Below are positions 34,501 through 39,130 of a DNA stretch of 55,000 bases, piece by piece. Position 1 is the first letter of the stretch; each line of letters starts with the position of its first letter. Both the position numbers and the translations under genes were made by a program. The stretch spans positions 1 to 55,000 of the forward strand of contig NW_027437478.1 in the NCBI RefSeq assembly GCF_964204645.1, read 5' to 3'. The DNA is from Tubulanus polymorphus (taxonomy: Eukaryota; Nemertea; Palaeonemertea; Tubulaniformes; Tubulanidae). The notes under the pieces are model-generated. The model did no database searches, was not told the origin of the DNA, and saw only the letters and a list, made by a program, of their open reading frames with translations.

Positions 34501-35574
34501 TCATTTTAACTTATTCATTGTGGATATTTCAGGTAGAGTAAATTATACAGAGTAAAGTAGTTGAAATAATTAAGATCTATTTATTTCTTGGATACATTTA
34601 TCTACATAATGCTAGCTTGATATATGGTATGATCTTTATAGCATATCATCAACATTAATTGAACTATAACAATCCAACGATAAACCCAACATTTTCAAGT
34701 TCTGCGGCTGTTTGCGAAATTGGATTTGTTAGTTTGTGTTTGTAAGACAGGATTTAAGTTCTACAGTACATTTGCAGATTGGCTTTATTCGAAACTAGTT
34801 TCATAGTTCTTGAACTAATTTGACTAGAACCTAGATTATCGGTCGTGGGTTTTATTTATATATGGAGTCTCACTAATCAATTATTCACTCGAGGAACTAG
34901 CTTCGAAATACGTATACTATAGGTTGTTTAATTCCTCGAGAAGCATGGTGAAATATGAAAGAAATATTCCCCAATGGTTAAAATCAGTAAATATACGTAA
35001 AATGTAAACAAATACACGCAACATTCGTATACGTATATACCAAAAGTATTCCATTCATTCTCATTCACCTGATGAAGCTTCTATGCATTAGTAGCGAAAT
35101 CTCGTGCGTCAAATTAATAGATAACCAATATAGTTACTACTCGTCTCGTTATCTATACCAAAAGTAGTATAATGACCAATTCTACAAATTTCAGTTTATA
35201 ATCTAATTTTCAAAGCAACTTATCCTCATGAACTGAATGTTTATACATTTCCCTCACAGATTCCTTGCATAGTTTTTATTAGAACATCTTTTGAATTTGA
35301 TAAACAGTTTCTGCTGTTCTTCAACCTCAAACAACATCCATTGATCTTCCTCCTTACACTGAGGTATATGTGGATTTGATGTTTTCGATTTACAGGAGCC
35401 CAAGATAGCGCGGATGAGAAGTGCCGCGAGCTTTCGAACCGAGTCGATTTGATCATCGACAGGCTGGAGAACTACATTAAAAAACAAGCCGACAGCAAAG
35501 ACGTAATGGCCGAACTGGAGGAAATGAAGAAGTCGTCGGAAAAATCTAAAAAACGAAATATCATCATCAGTTAA
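1353..35574 (+). CDS. PKD1-like: Polycystin-1-like receptor/channel protein, 3' part of gene, 41 exons (5' partial)
   Basis: A giant membrane protein of the polycystin-1 family. Members are receptor-like subunits that pair with TRPP channels and are cleaved at a GPS site. I joined 41 exons by GT-AG boundaries (one GC-AG); every junction keeps phase and the total is 10653 nt, or 3550 codons plus TAA at 35572-35574. Domain order is PKD repeats (exons 1-8), REJ module (8-22), Ser/Thr-rich insert (22), GAIN/GPS (23-26), first helix (26), PLAT (27-29), further helices (30-32), polycystin extracellular domain (33-37), channel-like helices (37-40) and a charged coiled-coil tail (41). This order is diagnostic of the family; paralogue assignment (PKD1, PKD1L, PKDREJ) is open. 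The upstream LRR/lectin part is outside the window. Exon 3's acceptor and the exon 30 donor are the least certain junctions. The intron after exon 38 is inflated to about 9.2 kb by nested mobile elements. Confidence 0.95.
1556..1981. mobile_element. Inverted-repeat element in intron after exon 1
   Basis: CGGTTGCTCAAAGGTTGGTT (1556-1575) matches the reverse complement of 1962-1981 with at most a mismatch. The interior is full of GGTTAA/TTAACC words. It is a non-coding MITE-like insertion. Confidence 0.7.
2271..2434 (+). CDS. Polycystin exon 2: PKD-repeat/Cys-containing extracellular segment
   Basis: Acceptor AAATTGCAG, donor GAG|GTGAGG. Phase 1 in and 0 out, uninterrupted for 55 codons. It contains the paired cysteines of TECPENNCTTAS and ends GKIGDFTFE, a PKD-like final strand. 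Confidence 0.8.
2891..3494 (+). CDS. Polycystin exon 3: extracellular PKD-repeat segment
   Basis: It is open in one frame through Cys-containing sequence (CSKTESVWALKCQSPS) and PKD-like strands ending VLVPIRNVKIDSPAA. The donor is GCCG|GTAGGT, phase 1. I placed the acceptor after GATACAG because it keeps phase 0. A better-looking acceptor at 2940 (TATTCGTACAG) would need a different upstream phase, so the 5' end is uncertain. Confidence 0.7.
3594..3797. mobile_element. MITE copy 1 (ends GGGAGAAATCCCACAATAATTC)
   Basis: The two ends are inverted copies over about 50 bp, one side with GGGAGAAATCCCACAATAAT and the other with ATTATTGTGGGATTTCTCTC. It lies in the intron after exon 3. A relative lies at 10006-10475. 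Confidence 0.85.
3852..4048 (+). CDS. Polycystin exon 4: PKD repeat
   Basis: The sequence KYVWKFSANGS followed by SYTKSGTYDVSLNAMNDVS matches the PKD-repeat pattern (W-x-F/G-D, Y-x-x-x-G-x-Y-x-V-x-x-x-A-x-N). Donor TCG|GTAAGT, phase 0 out. Confidence 0.9.
4529..4639. mobile_element. Small foldback element
   Basis: A 111-bp near-palindrome. GGTCTTATAGAATTGTATTA with CCTTTAACCCGGGGGCT on one side pairs with AGCCCCAGAATTAAAGG and TAATACCGGTCTATAAAATC on the other. It lies in the intron after exon 4. Confidence 0.8.
4700..4805 (+). CDS. Polycystin exon 5: PKD-repeat beginning
   Basis: Acceptor CTTTCAG, donor CAAG|GTATAT, phase 0 to 1. It reads KQIIIQDEVLQLTVNASK and then VEVAWYIS, the first strands of the next PKD repeat. 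Confidence 0.85.
4902..4991 (+). CDS. Polycystin exon 6: PKD-repeat middle
   Basis: A short exon of 90 nt, phase 1 on both sides, with donor AACG|GTAGAT. It reads TDVECVMTMEADKTVRIKPG and links the half-repeats in exons 5 and 7. Confidence 0.75.
5392..6147 (+). CDS. Polycystin exon 7: PKD repeats
   Basis: A large exon (756 nt, phase 1/1). It has the PKD signatures VYTYATPGSRTVVVNATNMV, YEFGDGTPSVNDW and HRFSNPGNFTIKATLKNPLG, plus numerous N-x-S/T sites. Confidence 0.95.
6324..8603 (+). CDS. Polycystin exon 8: PKD repeats running into REJ module
   Basis: The largest exon (2280 nt, phase 1/1). The first half has more PKD repeats, for example FEFQDGLNETVDA and HAFQTDGQFLVNVTAVNSVS. It also has a dibasic stretch, RRKRRS (about 7028-7048), that looks like a furin site but is not at a domain border I can confirm. 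From roughly 7890 the Cys-rich text (RGPCYPPNVTLQIPDVCAN) marks the start of the REJ module. Confidence 0.95.
8879..9077 (+). CDS. Polycystin exon 9: REJ module
   Basis: Phase 1 to 2, donor ATGAT|GTAAGT. It ends with the YFEQSVSVVNGDPPDIKM stretch, matching the REJ pattern before the IxCxxNC motif at the start of exon 10. Confidence 0.9.
9078..9772 (+). other. Polycystin intron 9, nothing recognised
   Basis: 695 bp of AT-rich intron with T-runs. I see no repeat pair or coding segment in it. Confidence 0.7.
9773..9871 (+). CDS. Polycystin exon 10: REJ module NC motif
   Basis: It begins CVTNCQTKMNPSSRF, the conserved Cys pair and NPS.RF motif of REJ modules. Donor TCGA|GTAAGT, phase 2/2. Confidence 0.9.
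10006..10475. mobile_element. MITE copy 2, longer relative of 3594-3797
   Basis: Left end GCGGGAGAAATCCCATAATA and right end TATTGTGGGATTTTTCACG are inverted copies that match the ends of the element in the intron after exon 3. The interior is longer and unrelated by eye. It sits in the intron after exon 10. Confidence 0.75.
10523..10740 (+). CDS. Polycystin exon 11: REJ module
   Basis: The codon split with exon 10 gives FDWTLRKV, equivalent to the Y/F-x-W-x-L strand of REJ. The exon ends YALLVQSWRTANPKIK, phase 2 to 1. Confidence 0.9.
11259..11456 (+). CDS. Polycystin exon 12: REJ module Cys-rich motif
   Basis: GICGVDPPEGTAIGTEFNVF followed by CSKDCSDQDGPLRYK is the typical REJ C-terminal Cys signature. 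Phase 1/1. Confidence 0.92.
11754..11884 (+). CDS. Polycystin exon 13: REJ to GAIN linker
   Basis: Acceptor CAATTTCAG, donor AAA|GTACGT, phase 1 to 0. It contains the strand YHLNVTLRCLDRLGALTD. Confidence 0.85.
12268..12445 (+). CDS. Polycystin exon 14: helical juxta-REJ region
   Basis: It opens VLPPTPKTIANTLSKW and continues as an amphipathic helix-rich stretch. Phase 0 to 1, donor GATT|GTAAGC. Confidence 0.85.
12696..12784 (+). CDS. Polycystin exon 15
   Basis: A small exon, phase 1 to 0, between AAACAG and GTAATC. It reads LNSLNQTFDAANIPPRNESL and then ARQKVREK. Confidence 0.8.
13063..13188 (+). CDS. Polycystin exon 16
   Basis: 42 codons, phase 0/0, acceptor ATTTTTCAG, donor ATT|GTAAGT. 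It includes ITPPTIGVLNQLASALGVVT. Confidence 0.85.
13537..13654 (+). CDS. Polycystin exon 17
   Basis: Acceptor CAAATAG, donor GTCG|GTAGGT, phase 0 to 1. It encodes a helical stretch ending RFLLEVVG. Confidence 0.85.
13969..14141 (+). CDS. Polycystin exon 18
   Basis: The acceptor TTCAATTTAG is the only nearby site with the phase 1 that exon 17 needs, although the frame stays open further upstream. It reads NAAIGAGEVSKNAQKEI and then LSRAELQKEMLKLDDVVNT. Confidence 0.8.
14551..14707 (+). CDS. Polycystin exon 19
   Basis: Acceptor CGTTTTAG, donor AAAA|GTACGT, phase 0 to 1. It starts AKQYILDLDTLVKSCMVMIV. Confidence 0.85.
14778..14884 (+). CDS. Polycystin exon 20
   Basis: Phase 1 to 0, between AATTTAG and GTTCGT. 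It reads KPITPGRKNSKDKIDLPNPS and ends YFVESK. Confidence 0.8.
14991..15176 (+). CDS. Polycystin exon 21
   Basis: Phase 0/0. The acceptor CGTATTTAG... is read as TTTAAG|TGT because the AG at 15014 would break phase. The donor is GGC|GTAAAT. It contains GNNAATKPKEVTSGLLSLDM. Confidence 0.75.
15268..15781 (+). CDS. Polycystin exon 22: Ser/Thr/Asn-rich mucin-like insert
   Basis: Phase 0 to 1. It begins with ordinary strand sequence (HTITVPLDATLGIEVVLSEN). It then runs for about 120 residues very rich in Ser, Thr and Asn, with repeated N-x-T sites (FNVTDVTNVTTF). It looks like a heavily glycosylated stalk between the REJ and GAIN regions. Confidence 0.88.
16036..16228 (+). CDS. Polycystin exon 23: GAIN-like domain
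   Basis: Acceptor TTGTTAAAG, donor GG|GTAAAC, phase 1 to 2. It includes GFVLSENITRFVVFVKVGSR and CTLPFHAETDVNG. Confidence 0.82.
16382..16431 (+). CDS. Polycystin exon 24: GAIN-like micro-exon
   Basis: A 50-nt exon between TTCTTGCAG and GTTAGA, phase 2 to 1, reading TDKPVYVGIKALNGTI. It is supported by phase and by strand-like sequence joining exons 23 and 25. Confidence 0.75.
16496..16638 (+). CDS. Polycystin exon 25: GPS motif first half
   Basis: It ends ADCLYWNTKTEEWSNAGCT, the C-x-x-W/Y...W-x-x-x-G-C core of a GPS motif. Donor ACG|GTAAAA, phase 0 out. Confidence 0.95.
17039..17260 (+). CDS. Polycystin exon 26: GPS cleavage site and first transmembrane helix
   Basis: CKCTHLTTFGSSF carries the H-L/T autoproteolysis tripeptide. 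It is followed by the hydrophobic helix VVFGTMVSLLCLYLILLIWA and a basic cytoplasmic anchor, KADRKDLVR. Two overlapping donors (GTAAGG twice) sit at the 3' end. The one at 17261 keeps phase 0. Confidence 0.95.
17517..17604 (+). CDS. Polycystin exon 27: PLAT domain start
   Basis: DKYIYEILVTTGEAKEAG is the first strand of the PLAT/LH2 domain, which follows the first helix in this family. Donor GCCG|GTATTG. Confidence 0.93.
17711..17867 (+). CDS. Polycystin exon 28: PLAT domain
   Basis: It includes VSFVLTGEDGDTGPRVLMD and FIMVVPKPLGNLAHLR, characteristic PLAT strands. Phase 1 to 2. Confidence 0.95.
18032..18164 (+). CDS. Polycystin exon 29: PLAT domain end
   Basis: IWHDNGGKNPSWFFNQMQV followed by FICDKWLAVEQEDG is the conserved C-terminal half of PLAT. 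Phase 2 to 0, donor TTG|GTGAGT. Confidence 0.95.
18520..19015 (+). CDS. Polycystin exon 30: cytoplasmic loop and membrane helices
   Basis: GHIWLSVFKRPPKSNFTRVQ is the conserved post-PLAT segment. Helices LTCCLTLVYVSMMASLTF and LVVSILASLIIVPVNVFIVL follow, with a Cys-rich cytoplasmic run between. The frame hits TAA at 19021 unless spliced after GATACAG. The only phase-matching donor is GC (AG|GCACGT). Confidence 0.88.
19100..19422 (+). CDS. Polycystin exon 31: Lys-rich loop and helix
   Basis: It begins with a polar, Lys-rich loop (SPKKDDQKKKKKK). A helix, WWCVIVGHTLAFIAVAVSFY, and the conserved KEWIASFGVSLIQSIMLQQP segment follow. Phase 1 to 0, donor AAG|GTACCG. Confidence 0.92.
19669..19883 (+). 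CDS. Polycystin exon 32: helix end and cytoplasmic loop
   Basis: VLFLALLYALIIKKPDLEEP completes the helix. An acidic loop and PLPPDEEELKAARDKR follow, matching the pre-TM6 loop of the family. Phase 0 to 2. Confidence 0.92.
20321..20513 (+). CDS. Polycystin exon 33: helix and start of polycystin extracellular domain
   Basis: IWEIIFYTIYVGILMVLSYE is a membrane helix. It is followed by NRDTRSHYFYKDIENIF, the conserved beginning of the TRPP-type extracellular domain. Confidence 0.93.
21247..21418 (+). CDS. Polycystin exon 34: polycystin extracellular domain
   Basis: NFDQFWDYAEKSLVPGMFG is the conserved F-W-x-Y motif. The exon ends RQALRVCVPRLRQLRTKPG, phase 0 to 1. Confidence 0.95.
21570..21686 (+). 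CDS. Polycystin exon 35: polycystin extracellular domain
   Basis: CNSRLDQLFGDVCRPSYSMF carries the conserved C-x-P-x-Y-S pattern, followed by W at GWIP. Phase 1/1. Confidence 0.93.
21949..22227 (+). CDS. Polycystin exon 36: polycystin extracellular domain
   Basis: It has YSSAWKLKGSPTSGKFATYS followed by GGGYVVNLG, then WLDKNTRCIIIEFLLYNNNV. These are hallmark motifs (YxGGGY, W-x-D-x-x-T-R) of TRPP proteins. Phase 1/1. Confidence 0.97.
22615..22781 (+). CDS. Polycystin exon 37: end of extracellular domain and helix
   Basis: VMRLEKGMTPTNSVMFFFQF leads into the helix FIFLGFLIYFAVRASKRLRK. Donor AAT|GTAAGT, phase 0 out. Confidence 0.93.
23047..23645 (+). repeat. Four-unit tandem repeat, period about 154 bp, each with CACCAGGGGGCG
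   Basis: Each unit runs through a poly-A/T start, ACAATCAATT..AAAGTTGTAG, TTCTATGATTGTGGTGAGTT and ATGGTCACCAGGGGGCGTTG. The GC-rich words lie near 23159, 23313, 23467 and 23621. The array lies in the intron between exons 37 and 38. Confidence 0.9.
24165..24320 (+). CDS. Polycystin exon 38: channel-like helix
   Basis: SFWDVYEFAVILMGFVAIFM is the conserved F-W-x-x-x-E/D-x-x helix. It is followed by FINLDYVVLYDE, typical of polycystins. The donor GAG|GTAATT opens the intron that holds the nested elements. Confidence 0.95.
24380..24960 (+). mobile_element. Outer foldback element, left arm
   Basis: From AATAAACCATTTTACAGTTG through GCTAGCCGCCATTTTGTTAG to GGTACTAGTATCAGGTTT, this arm is the inverted counterpart of 32888-33472, with scattered mismatches. 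The arm is about 0.58 kb. ORF-like frames inside it have no recognisable product. Confidence 0.88.
25240..25245. repeat. Target-site duplication TACTTA, left
   Basis: The six bases directly before 5'-AGTAATAGGG. They are repeated exactly at 32559-32564. Confidence 0.9.
25246..26130 (+). repeat. Terminal inverted repeat, left, non-array part
   Basis: Holds the terminus, a leader with GTGAGT/ACTCGC words, a TATA-like ATATTTATATGCG about 35 bp before the start codon, the 190-codon gene and its short 3' flank. It is the mirror of about 31674-32558. Confidence 0.9.
25508..26080 (+). CDS. 190-aa protein encoded in the left inverted repeat, C-terminal zinc-finger-like motif
   Basis: ATG at 25508, TAA stop. 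The protein is 190 aa, intronless, Asn/Lys/Ile-rich and unlike host codon use. The N-terminal 150 residues are of unknown fold, with alternating strands suggested by FKIEINETNKSFSQF and LLTELVDTFDNG. The C-terminus has HCYCGGKYLKSHKSKHY followed by ETIKHKNW, a C-x-C-x(n)-H-x(n)-H pattern. From memory, similar CxCGG...H...H tails occur in uncharacterised proteins of giant viruses and Polinton-like viruses; this needs a search. An identical copy lies in the other arm, so the element carries two doses. A DNA-binding or terminal-repeat-recognition role is only a guess from its position. Confidence 0.8.
   Translation: MKKEEEPNFKIEINETNKSFSQFYIKNYISATNLVSARYYKIDNITMINQISSNETYLLTELVDTFDNGVKNPKIFNTVLNFKGTLDENIINILKTPFNERNDDIILSKDYNDLINLRIEKRQLYYFNFDNKQIIYNENSSNIAVQCNLDDEFRKFNPNEKVHCYCGGKYLKSHKSKHYETIKHKNWRKE
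26131..27489 (+). repeat. 24-bp minisatellite, left arm
   Basis: The unit is GAAATGATAAATATTTTGACAGTT or its variant with AAATTGTTTGACAGTT. Variant units alternate in long ordered blocks. Shortened 17-bp units (AAATGATAAGACAGTTG) recur as block boundaries. Read rightward, each block spells MINILTVE/MINCLTVE octapeptides ending MIRQLK-stop. Confidence 0.95.
27790..27895. repeat. Short GGGTATCTAATA repeats at centre of the element
   Basis: GGTATTAGGGTATCTAATAGGGTATCTAATACATG is repeated about twice, with TATTTAATACATGG and TGTATTC words before it. GGTAT/ATACC symmetry makes it partly palindromic. It lies just beyond the 3' end of the C2H2 gene. Confidence 0.7.
27960..28262 (-). CDS. 100-aa C2H2 zinc-finger protein, centre of the Polinton-type element
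   Basis: ATG at 28262-28260. The frame stays open upstream to 28313, but only from a TTG, so I use the first ATG (MSENILNLLHL). It has a hydrophobic stretch (IIMLTGLFSFSVYSIKQLL), then a classical single finger, CEICNKRYKNKKSLRNHKYIH, with C-x2-C-x12-H-x3-H spacing. It lies 47 bp downstream of the 69-aa gene, same strand. Function unknown; nucleic-acid binding is expected from the finger. Confidence 0.6.
   Translation of the reverse strand: MSENILNLLHLIYKNQQNIKSIIMLTGLFSFSVYSIKQLLEFYDCCKIRYTELIENMNYISDRLNNIKCCEICNKRYKNKKSLRNHKYIHELDDKLYNSN
28310..28519 (-). CDS. 69-aa small membrane protein, centre of the Polinton-type element
   Basis: ATG at 28519-28517, TGA at 28312-28310. The short polar N-terminus (MDGFIPTGKSDLKH) leads into a single hydrophobic helix, YLVAGGLILAALYFYY. 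A strongly basic Asn/Lys-rich tail follows. It is intronless and AT-rich like the rest of the element. I do not recognise the family. A small single-pass virion or membrane protein would fit a Polinton-like element, but that is inference. Confidence 0.55.
   Translation of the reverse strand: MDGFIPTGKSDLKHYLVAGGLILAALYFYYENISKDLMNENNKLSKKLKKLNGNNHRNKKNKKVNLEND
28632..30236 (-). repeat. 24-bp minisatellite, right arm, inner block
   Basis: The inverted counterpart of the left array with the same two unit types and the same 17-bp boundary units. Several whole blocks (for example 29361-29549) match left-arm blocks unit for unit. Confidence 0.95.
30225..30482 (-). pseudogene. Third, 5'-truncated copy of the 190-aa gene inside the right array
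   Basis: Carries the 3' flank, stop (30287-30289) and the last roughly 60 codons, including the zinc-finger-like tail. It breaks off near the YYFNFDNKQ region, where GTATCAAAATTG is followed by A/T-rich array-like sequence. It lies 1437 bp from the intact right copy, and neighbouring array blocks show the same offset, so it came with a tandem duplication. Confidence 0.85.
30515..31673 (-). repeat. 24-bp minisatellite, right arm, outer block
   Basis: A second run of the same array, separated from the inner block by the truncated gene copy. Blocks at 31120-31380 and 29683-29943 are near-identical at an offset of 1437 bp. Confidence 0.95.
31674..32558 (-). repeat. Terminal inverted repeat, right, non-array part
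   Basis: The inverted copy of the left terminus with the second 190-codon gene. The gene sits exactly 262 bp from the element end on both sides. Confidence 0.9.
31724..32296 (-). CDS. 190-aa protein encoded in the right inverted repeat (identical copy)
   Basis: The mirror image of the gene at 25508-26080, with the same 190-residue translation and the same 262-bp distance to the element end. Complete identity of the two copies implies a young insertion or ongoing homogenisation of the arms. Confidence 0.8.
   Translation of the reverse strand: MKKEEEPNFKIEINETNKSFSQFYIKNYISATNLVSARYYKIDNITMINQISSNETYLLTELVDTFDNGVKNPKIFNTVLNFKGTLDENIINILKTPFNERNDDIILSKDYNDLINLRIEKRQLYYFNFDNKQIIYNENSSNIAVQCNLDDEFRKFNPNEKVHCYCGGKYLKSHKSKHYETIKHKNWRKE
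32559..32564. repeat. Target-site duplication TACTTA, right
   Basis: The six bases directly after CCCTATTACT-3'. They match 25240-25245 in direct orientation. Confidence 0.9.
32888..33472 (-). mobile_element. Outer foldback element, right arm
   Basis: The reverse complement of the left arm at 24380-24960, including CTAACAAAATGGCGGCTAGC and CAATACGGGACAAAAGTACC. Without the inner insertion the outer element would be about 1.77 kb with a spacer of about 0.6 kb that differs on the two sides. I could not find a clean target duplication. A TA next to CAGTTGC at each end would fit a Tc1/mariner-like origin. Confidence 0.88.
33512..33767 (+). CDS. Polycystin exon 39: channel-like helices
   Basis: It resumes after the 9.2-kb intron at TTTGCAG, phase 0, with LQGLKLLRFNKRICALALMM and helix FMVVFLVLFFGFVSLCHLKF. 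The K-L-L-R-F-N motif is strongly conserved in the family. Confidence 0.95.
34218..34484 (+). CDS. Polycystin exon 40: S6-like helix
   Basis: APLMFVAFVIIVNFMMVNFM, then VAIILEGYTYA, is the last (S6-like) helix. A cytoplasmic segment with FKKAIGMTR follows. Phase 1/1, donor GAAG|GTAAAC. Confidence 0.95.
35396..35574 (+). CDS. Polycystin exon 41: C-terminal coiled coil and stop
   Basis: Acceptor GATTTACAG. CRELSNRVDLIIDRLENYIK shows hydrophobic heptad spacing, consistent with the C-terminal coiled coil used for TRPP pairing. It ends in a Lys/Ser-rich tail and TAA at 35572-35574. Possible AATAAA signals follow at 36047 and 36259. Confidence 0.93.
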
Positions 35575-38106
35575 ACGCTGAAAGATTTAAGACATTTCTT
35601 ATAGTATCGTTTGAATAACTGCACATTATGTTGATAATAATTCTATTTGCATTGCTCGAAAACGATGAAGTGAAGTTGACCTGATATATCCAATAACTCG
35701 ACTGATCCTCGGCTCAGTCAGTCGCTACGGGATGGTAGTGTGAAGGGATCCGTTGAGAAGGCTCCGACTCGACCATTTACTCAGTCAGTCACTACAACGG
35801 ACAGTAGTGTAAGAGGCCCGAATCATTTACAAAACATACTTTACCTTCCATTAACATTATATTTGCATTGAACTTGAGTGTTTTTTTTGCTCTAAGTGGA
35901 CCGGTATGAGTCCATATCCGTTAAAAATCTGTTTTCATTATTGATCGCTCTTGCGTCGTGTAAATATTTTCATAATTTATGCAATCTACAATTCTCAATG
36001 ACTAATTTTTCATTGCAATGTATTTTAAAAATTTGCTTCTTCTCGAAATAAATGCATGAAATTCAATATGTTGGAATTTGATTTTCCACGTTAGAATCGG
36101 GCTAAATCGATCAATATTCGTCCGACGATACAACACTTGAATTATATCATTGTTTTTGCCTCTTATGAATAGTTCATGAGATTTATGTATCCACAATTGA
36201 ATACCAGGTCGAATTTTAATCTACGATTGATGATGAGATAATTTAACCATTTTCAAAGAATAAATCATCGAATGTATTTTCTATCGACAAGGATTATATA
36301 AAGCAACTGAGTATTTTTATTTGTATCGTCCAACAAACACAAGGCAAGGTCTGCTCCGGCGTACTGGTTGAGCGATATTGAGTAAGAAGGAGCCTATGGA
36401 AGTTGAAAAATAGCATATATATAACCCATTAGACATCTCAGATATTTGGGTAGAATTTCATATCACCCAATATAGGCACTCGCGTATTATGCGATTCATG
36501 AGTCAAGACTCCGTGGACCGTTGTTGCATTAGTTTAGTGTTAAAATCTAATAAACATCTTGAGGATTTGATTAGTAATATCTCCAATAGCTTTGATTCAT
36601 GAAGTCTTTTAGGTTAAAACTGACCAATGTTATCACACAAAGCCCTAGCAATGAAATAAACAACATAACGCCTTATGAGATCTAGTTTCTAGGGATTTTA
36701 TTCGAGGTTTTTTAACTGTAATTAAATCAAATGTATATTAAGAATATACGTAACAACCTACAGACATCTCCGTGAATAATTTATACATTGAAAACCAATC
36801 TAACAATTATGATAAGTGGAAAACTAGAATTGAATTGAAATATCCGATTAAGTACACAGGGAATTGAATATGATTGATATGTTTTTCACCTAGTGTGACA
36901 ACGCTTCAGCCGTCTACAAGTGGTACTTTTCATACAAACTAATAGCTGTTTGTACCGCGTCTAGTGCGCACCATCACATATTGACAGGTTGGATGTGCCC
37001 ACCATGGCAGGGTTTCGTTCCGGGGCAGAGTTTCAATTCATCACTGTAAGGATTTGTTCGATAAATCCTTCGCCGTAAGCGCAATTAACAATGACCAAGC
37101 AACTTTTTACCAGGCCAGATAGTCCATGGACATAAAGAGAACATAAAAATGCCATCCCCTCTCTCCACGCCTGAACAGTTTGGGCTATTCGACGTGATTG
37201 ATAAGCCCCTGATCACTAAAGAATAATGGGACACTGGCACTAACAGATGGCGCATAAAAACATTGGGTCATTCGTAATGAAAATCAGTTCATTTTCAATG
37301 AAAGTTAGTTGATTTTTAGGCTTCCGTCCCCGACATTTATCAAACGAGGCATCGAATAGATATACGATTCCCTTTCTCACTCAGTGTATGTTACAGATTT
37401 CACTGAAAATTTAGTTAATAATCGGAAAAACTTGCTCGAATTCAGTCTCCAGCGAATTCAGGGTCCGATCTAAGCACTTGTCCGATTGCCCGGGACAAGT
37501 ATATACACGACGTTTGAATGCAATATATATATATTCATTTCAACGATTAAATCTTTGTAGAAAAATGGAATTATCCTGTTGTGCAAAGAAGAAAATATTC
37601 AAGATCATCAAATTACATATAGATTTCAATTTGACGAATGGTAAAAATCTATATCTTCAAAGGTTAATTTTCAAGAATATCTTCAAGGAGTCCTATCAAT
37701 TTTTTTTTTCAGTCGAACGAAAAGAAAATCGTTTTAACTTTTTCATGTATTACAGATTTTTGCCTTTTAATCAGCGGGGATATTTTATTCTAAATTTCAA
37801 TAAGGAGTAGTGCAGTTTATGGAATTTTCTCTTTAAATCTAAAATTGCTTTGGTAAATTAAACTTTTATTGTTCTCGCTACAATTGATCTCAAATTGTTA
37901 CCAAAAAAGATAATGATAACAAATCTGAAATTTCATTTATTTCTAAATGACCAATTTCAAAGAATAAAGAAACATATTTCAAAGAAACATATTTTGCGAA
38001 GCCCAAATGGTGTCCGGGGGAAGAGAGCGCCATAAAACAGCGCAAACCCATGTTGACAGACGACAGCAGGTCTACAAGTGACAGACGACAGACGGAACAT
38101 AGCAGG
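35575..38106. other. Polycystin 3' flank and intergenic DNA
   Basis: No exon recognised. AATAAA at 36047-36052 and 36259-36264 could end the polycystin transcript. Short ORFs here lack codon bias or domains. Confidence 0.6.
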
Positions 38107-39130
38107 ATGAATCAGTTACAGATTATGTTTACGGTCGCGACAGCTTTACTGGTTCTGTTTGCTCAGGGTGAGTTTGTATTTTAGCCAGCCCCACAATATA
38201 CTGTCCACTTCAAATGCAGCTTAATTCGTAAAAACTCATTTCATCTCAATTGTTTTTTTTTATTTCATCTCATATCATCTTCGTTTTCGACAACAGTTGT
38301 TTAAAGTCTGACATGCCACTCTCGTGTGTATAAAAGCCGTTATAAGGCAGAATATAATACAATGAAACAGTTCGCTATTGACGGTAAGTATTTCATCTAA
38401 TTTTTTCTAAATCTCAGTTATCCTTATTTTCAGTGACAGCAACTGTAATGAGATGCTACGATTGTGAATATCATAAAGACGGTTATAAGGCAGTATATGA
38501 TGCGATGAAACAATTTGCTATTGACAGTAGTAAGTTTATCTTTATTCGCATTTTTTAATCGAAATCAATATAGATGTAGACATTTTCAATGGAGTATTGT
38601 GACGCATCTTCCTAACAAGCGGAGACAAAATAACGACGCCCAACTTAAAAACAAACTTACTGGCGTCATTCGTGCCTAATCTGTTGAGCCCCCCGACACT
38701 TAATTTGTTTCATCTGTTTCAGTTCTTTTGAAAAGAAACAACTCAAACGACATCGGAAAACGGTCATATTTTACCGACGGCTGTGAAACCAGCGATGATG
38801 TTCATAGCACAACGTGTCCCCTCAGCCGCGGTTATCAGTGCGGGGTAAGTAATGATTTACAGTAATCGCCCCGGTGAATTTCGTTGATACGTTCATCGGT
38901 TTCAGAATTCGTTACTGTTCGTTTCATTTCAGAAATTGCAATACGAAAGTTCAGTGTTTATTCGGGGCTGTTTCAAAAATTGTAAAAGCGAATATCCTCT
39001 ACCAAACAGCACTAAGTCTGTTGAACCGAAATGCTGCACCACCGACGAATGCAATAGCGCTTCCATCTATAGTATAGATATGATAATATTCGTTATGGTT
39101 GTTTCCGGTGTTTGGTTGTTTTCTAGATAA
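38107..39130 (+). CDS. Ly6/uPAR-like three-finger protein, probably GPI-anchored (4 exons)
   Basis: Exons 38107-38167, 38434-38529, 38723-38844 and 38933-39130 join in phase (1, 1, 0) to 158 aa. The first exon is a signal peptide (FTVATALLVLFAQ). The mature start MRCYDCEYHKDG and the end KCCTTDECNSAS give the Ly6/uPAR signature: an initial C-x-x-C and a terminal CC....CN. Cys residues between (GCETSD, TTCP, YQCG, GCFKNC) complete a three-finger set. A C-terminal hydrophobic run, MIIFVMVVSGVWLF, after the last Cys fits GPI attachment. Such proteins act at the cell surface. The ligand cannot be inferred. Confidence 0.88.
38331..38386 (+). pseudogene. Fossil duplicate of the 3' half of Ly6-like exon 2
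   Basis: ATAAAAGCCGTTATAAGGCA, continuing to TTCGCTATTGAC and a GTAAGT donor, copies the end of exon 2 (38479-38535) at about 85 percent by eye. It has no matching acceptor or Cys pair, so it is probably not spliced in. Confidence 0.8.

Noticed and set aside
37478-37810. 110-codon ORF downstream of the polycystin gene
   Set aside because: AT-rich, with no domain, no splice support and no codon bias.
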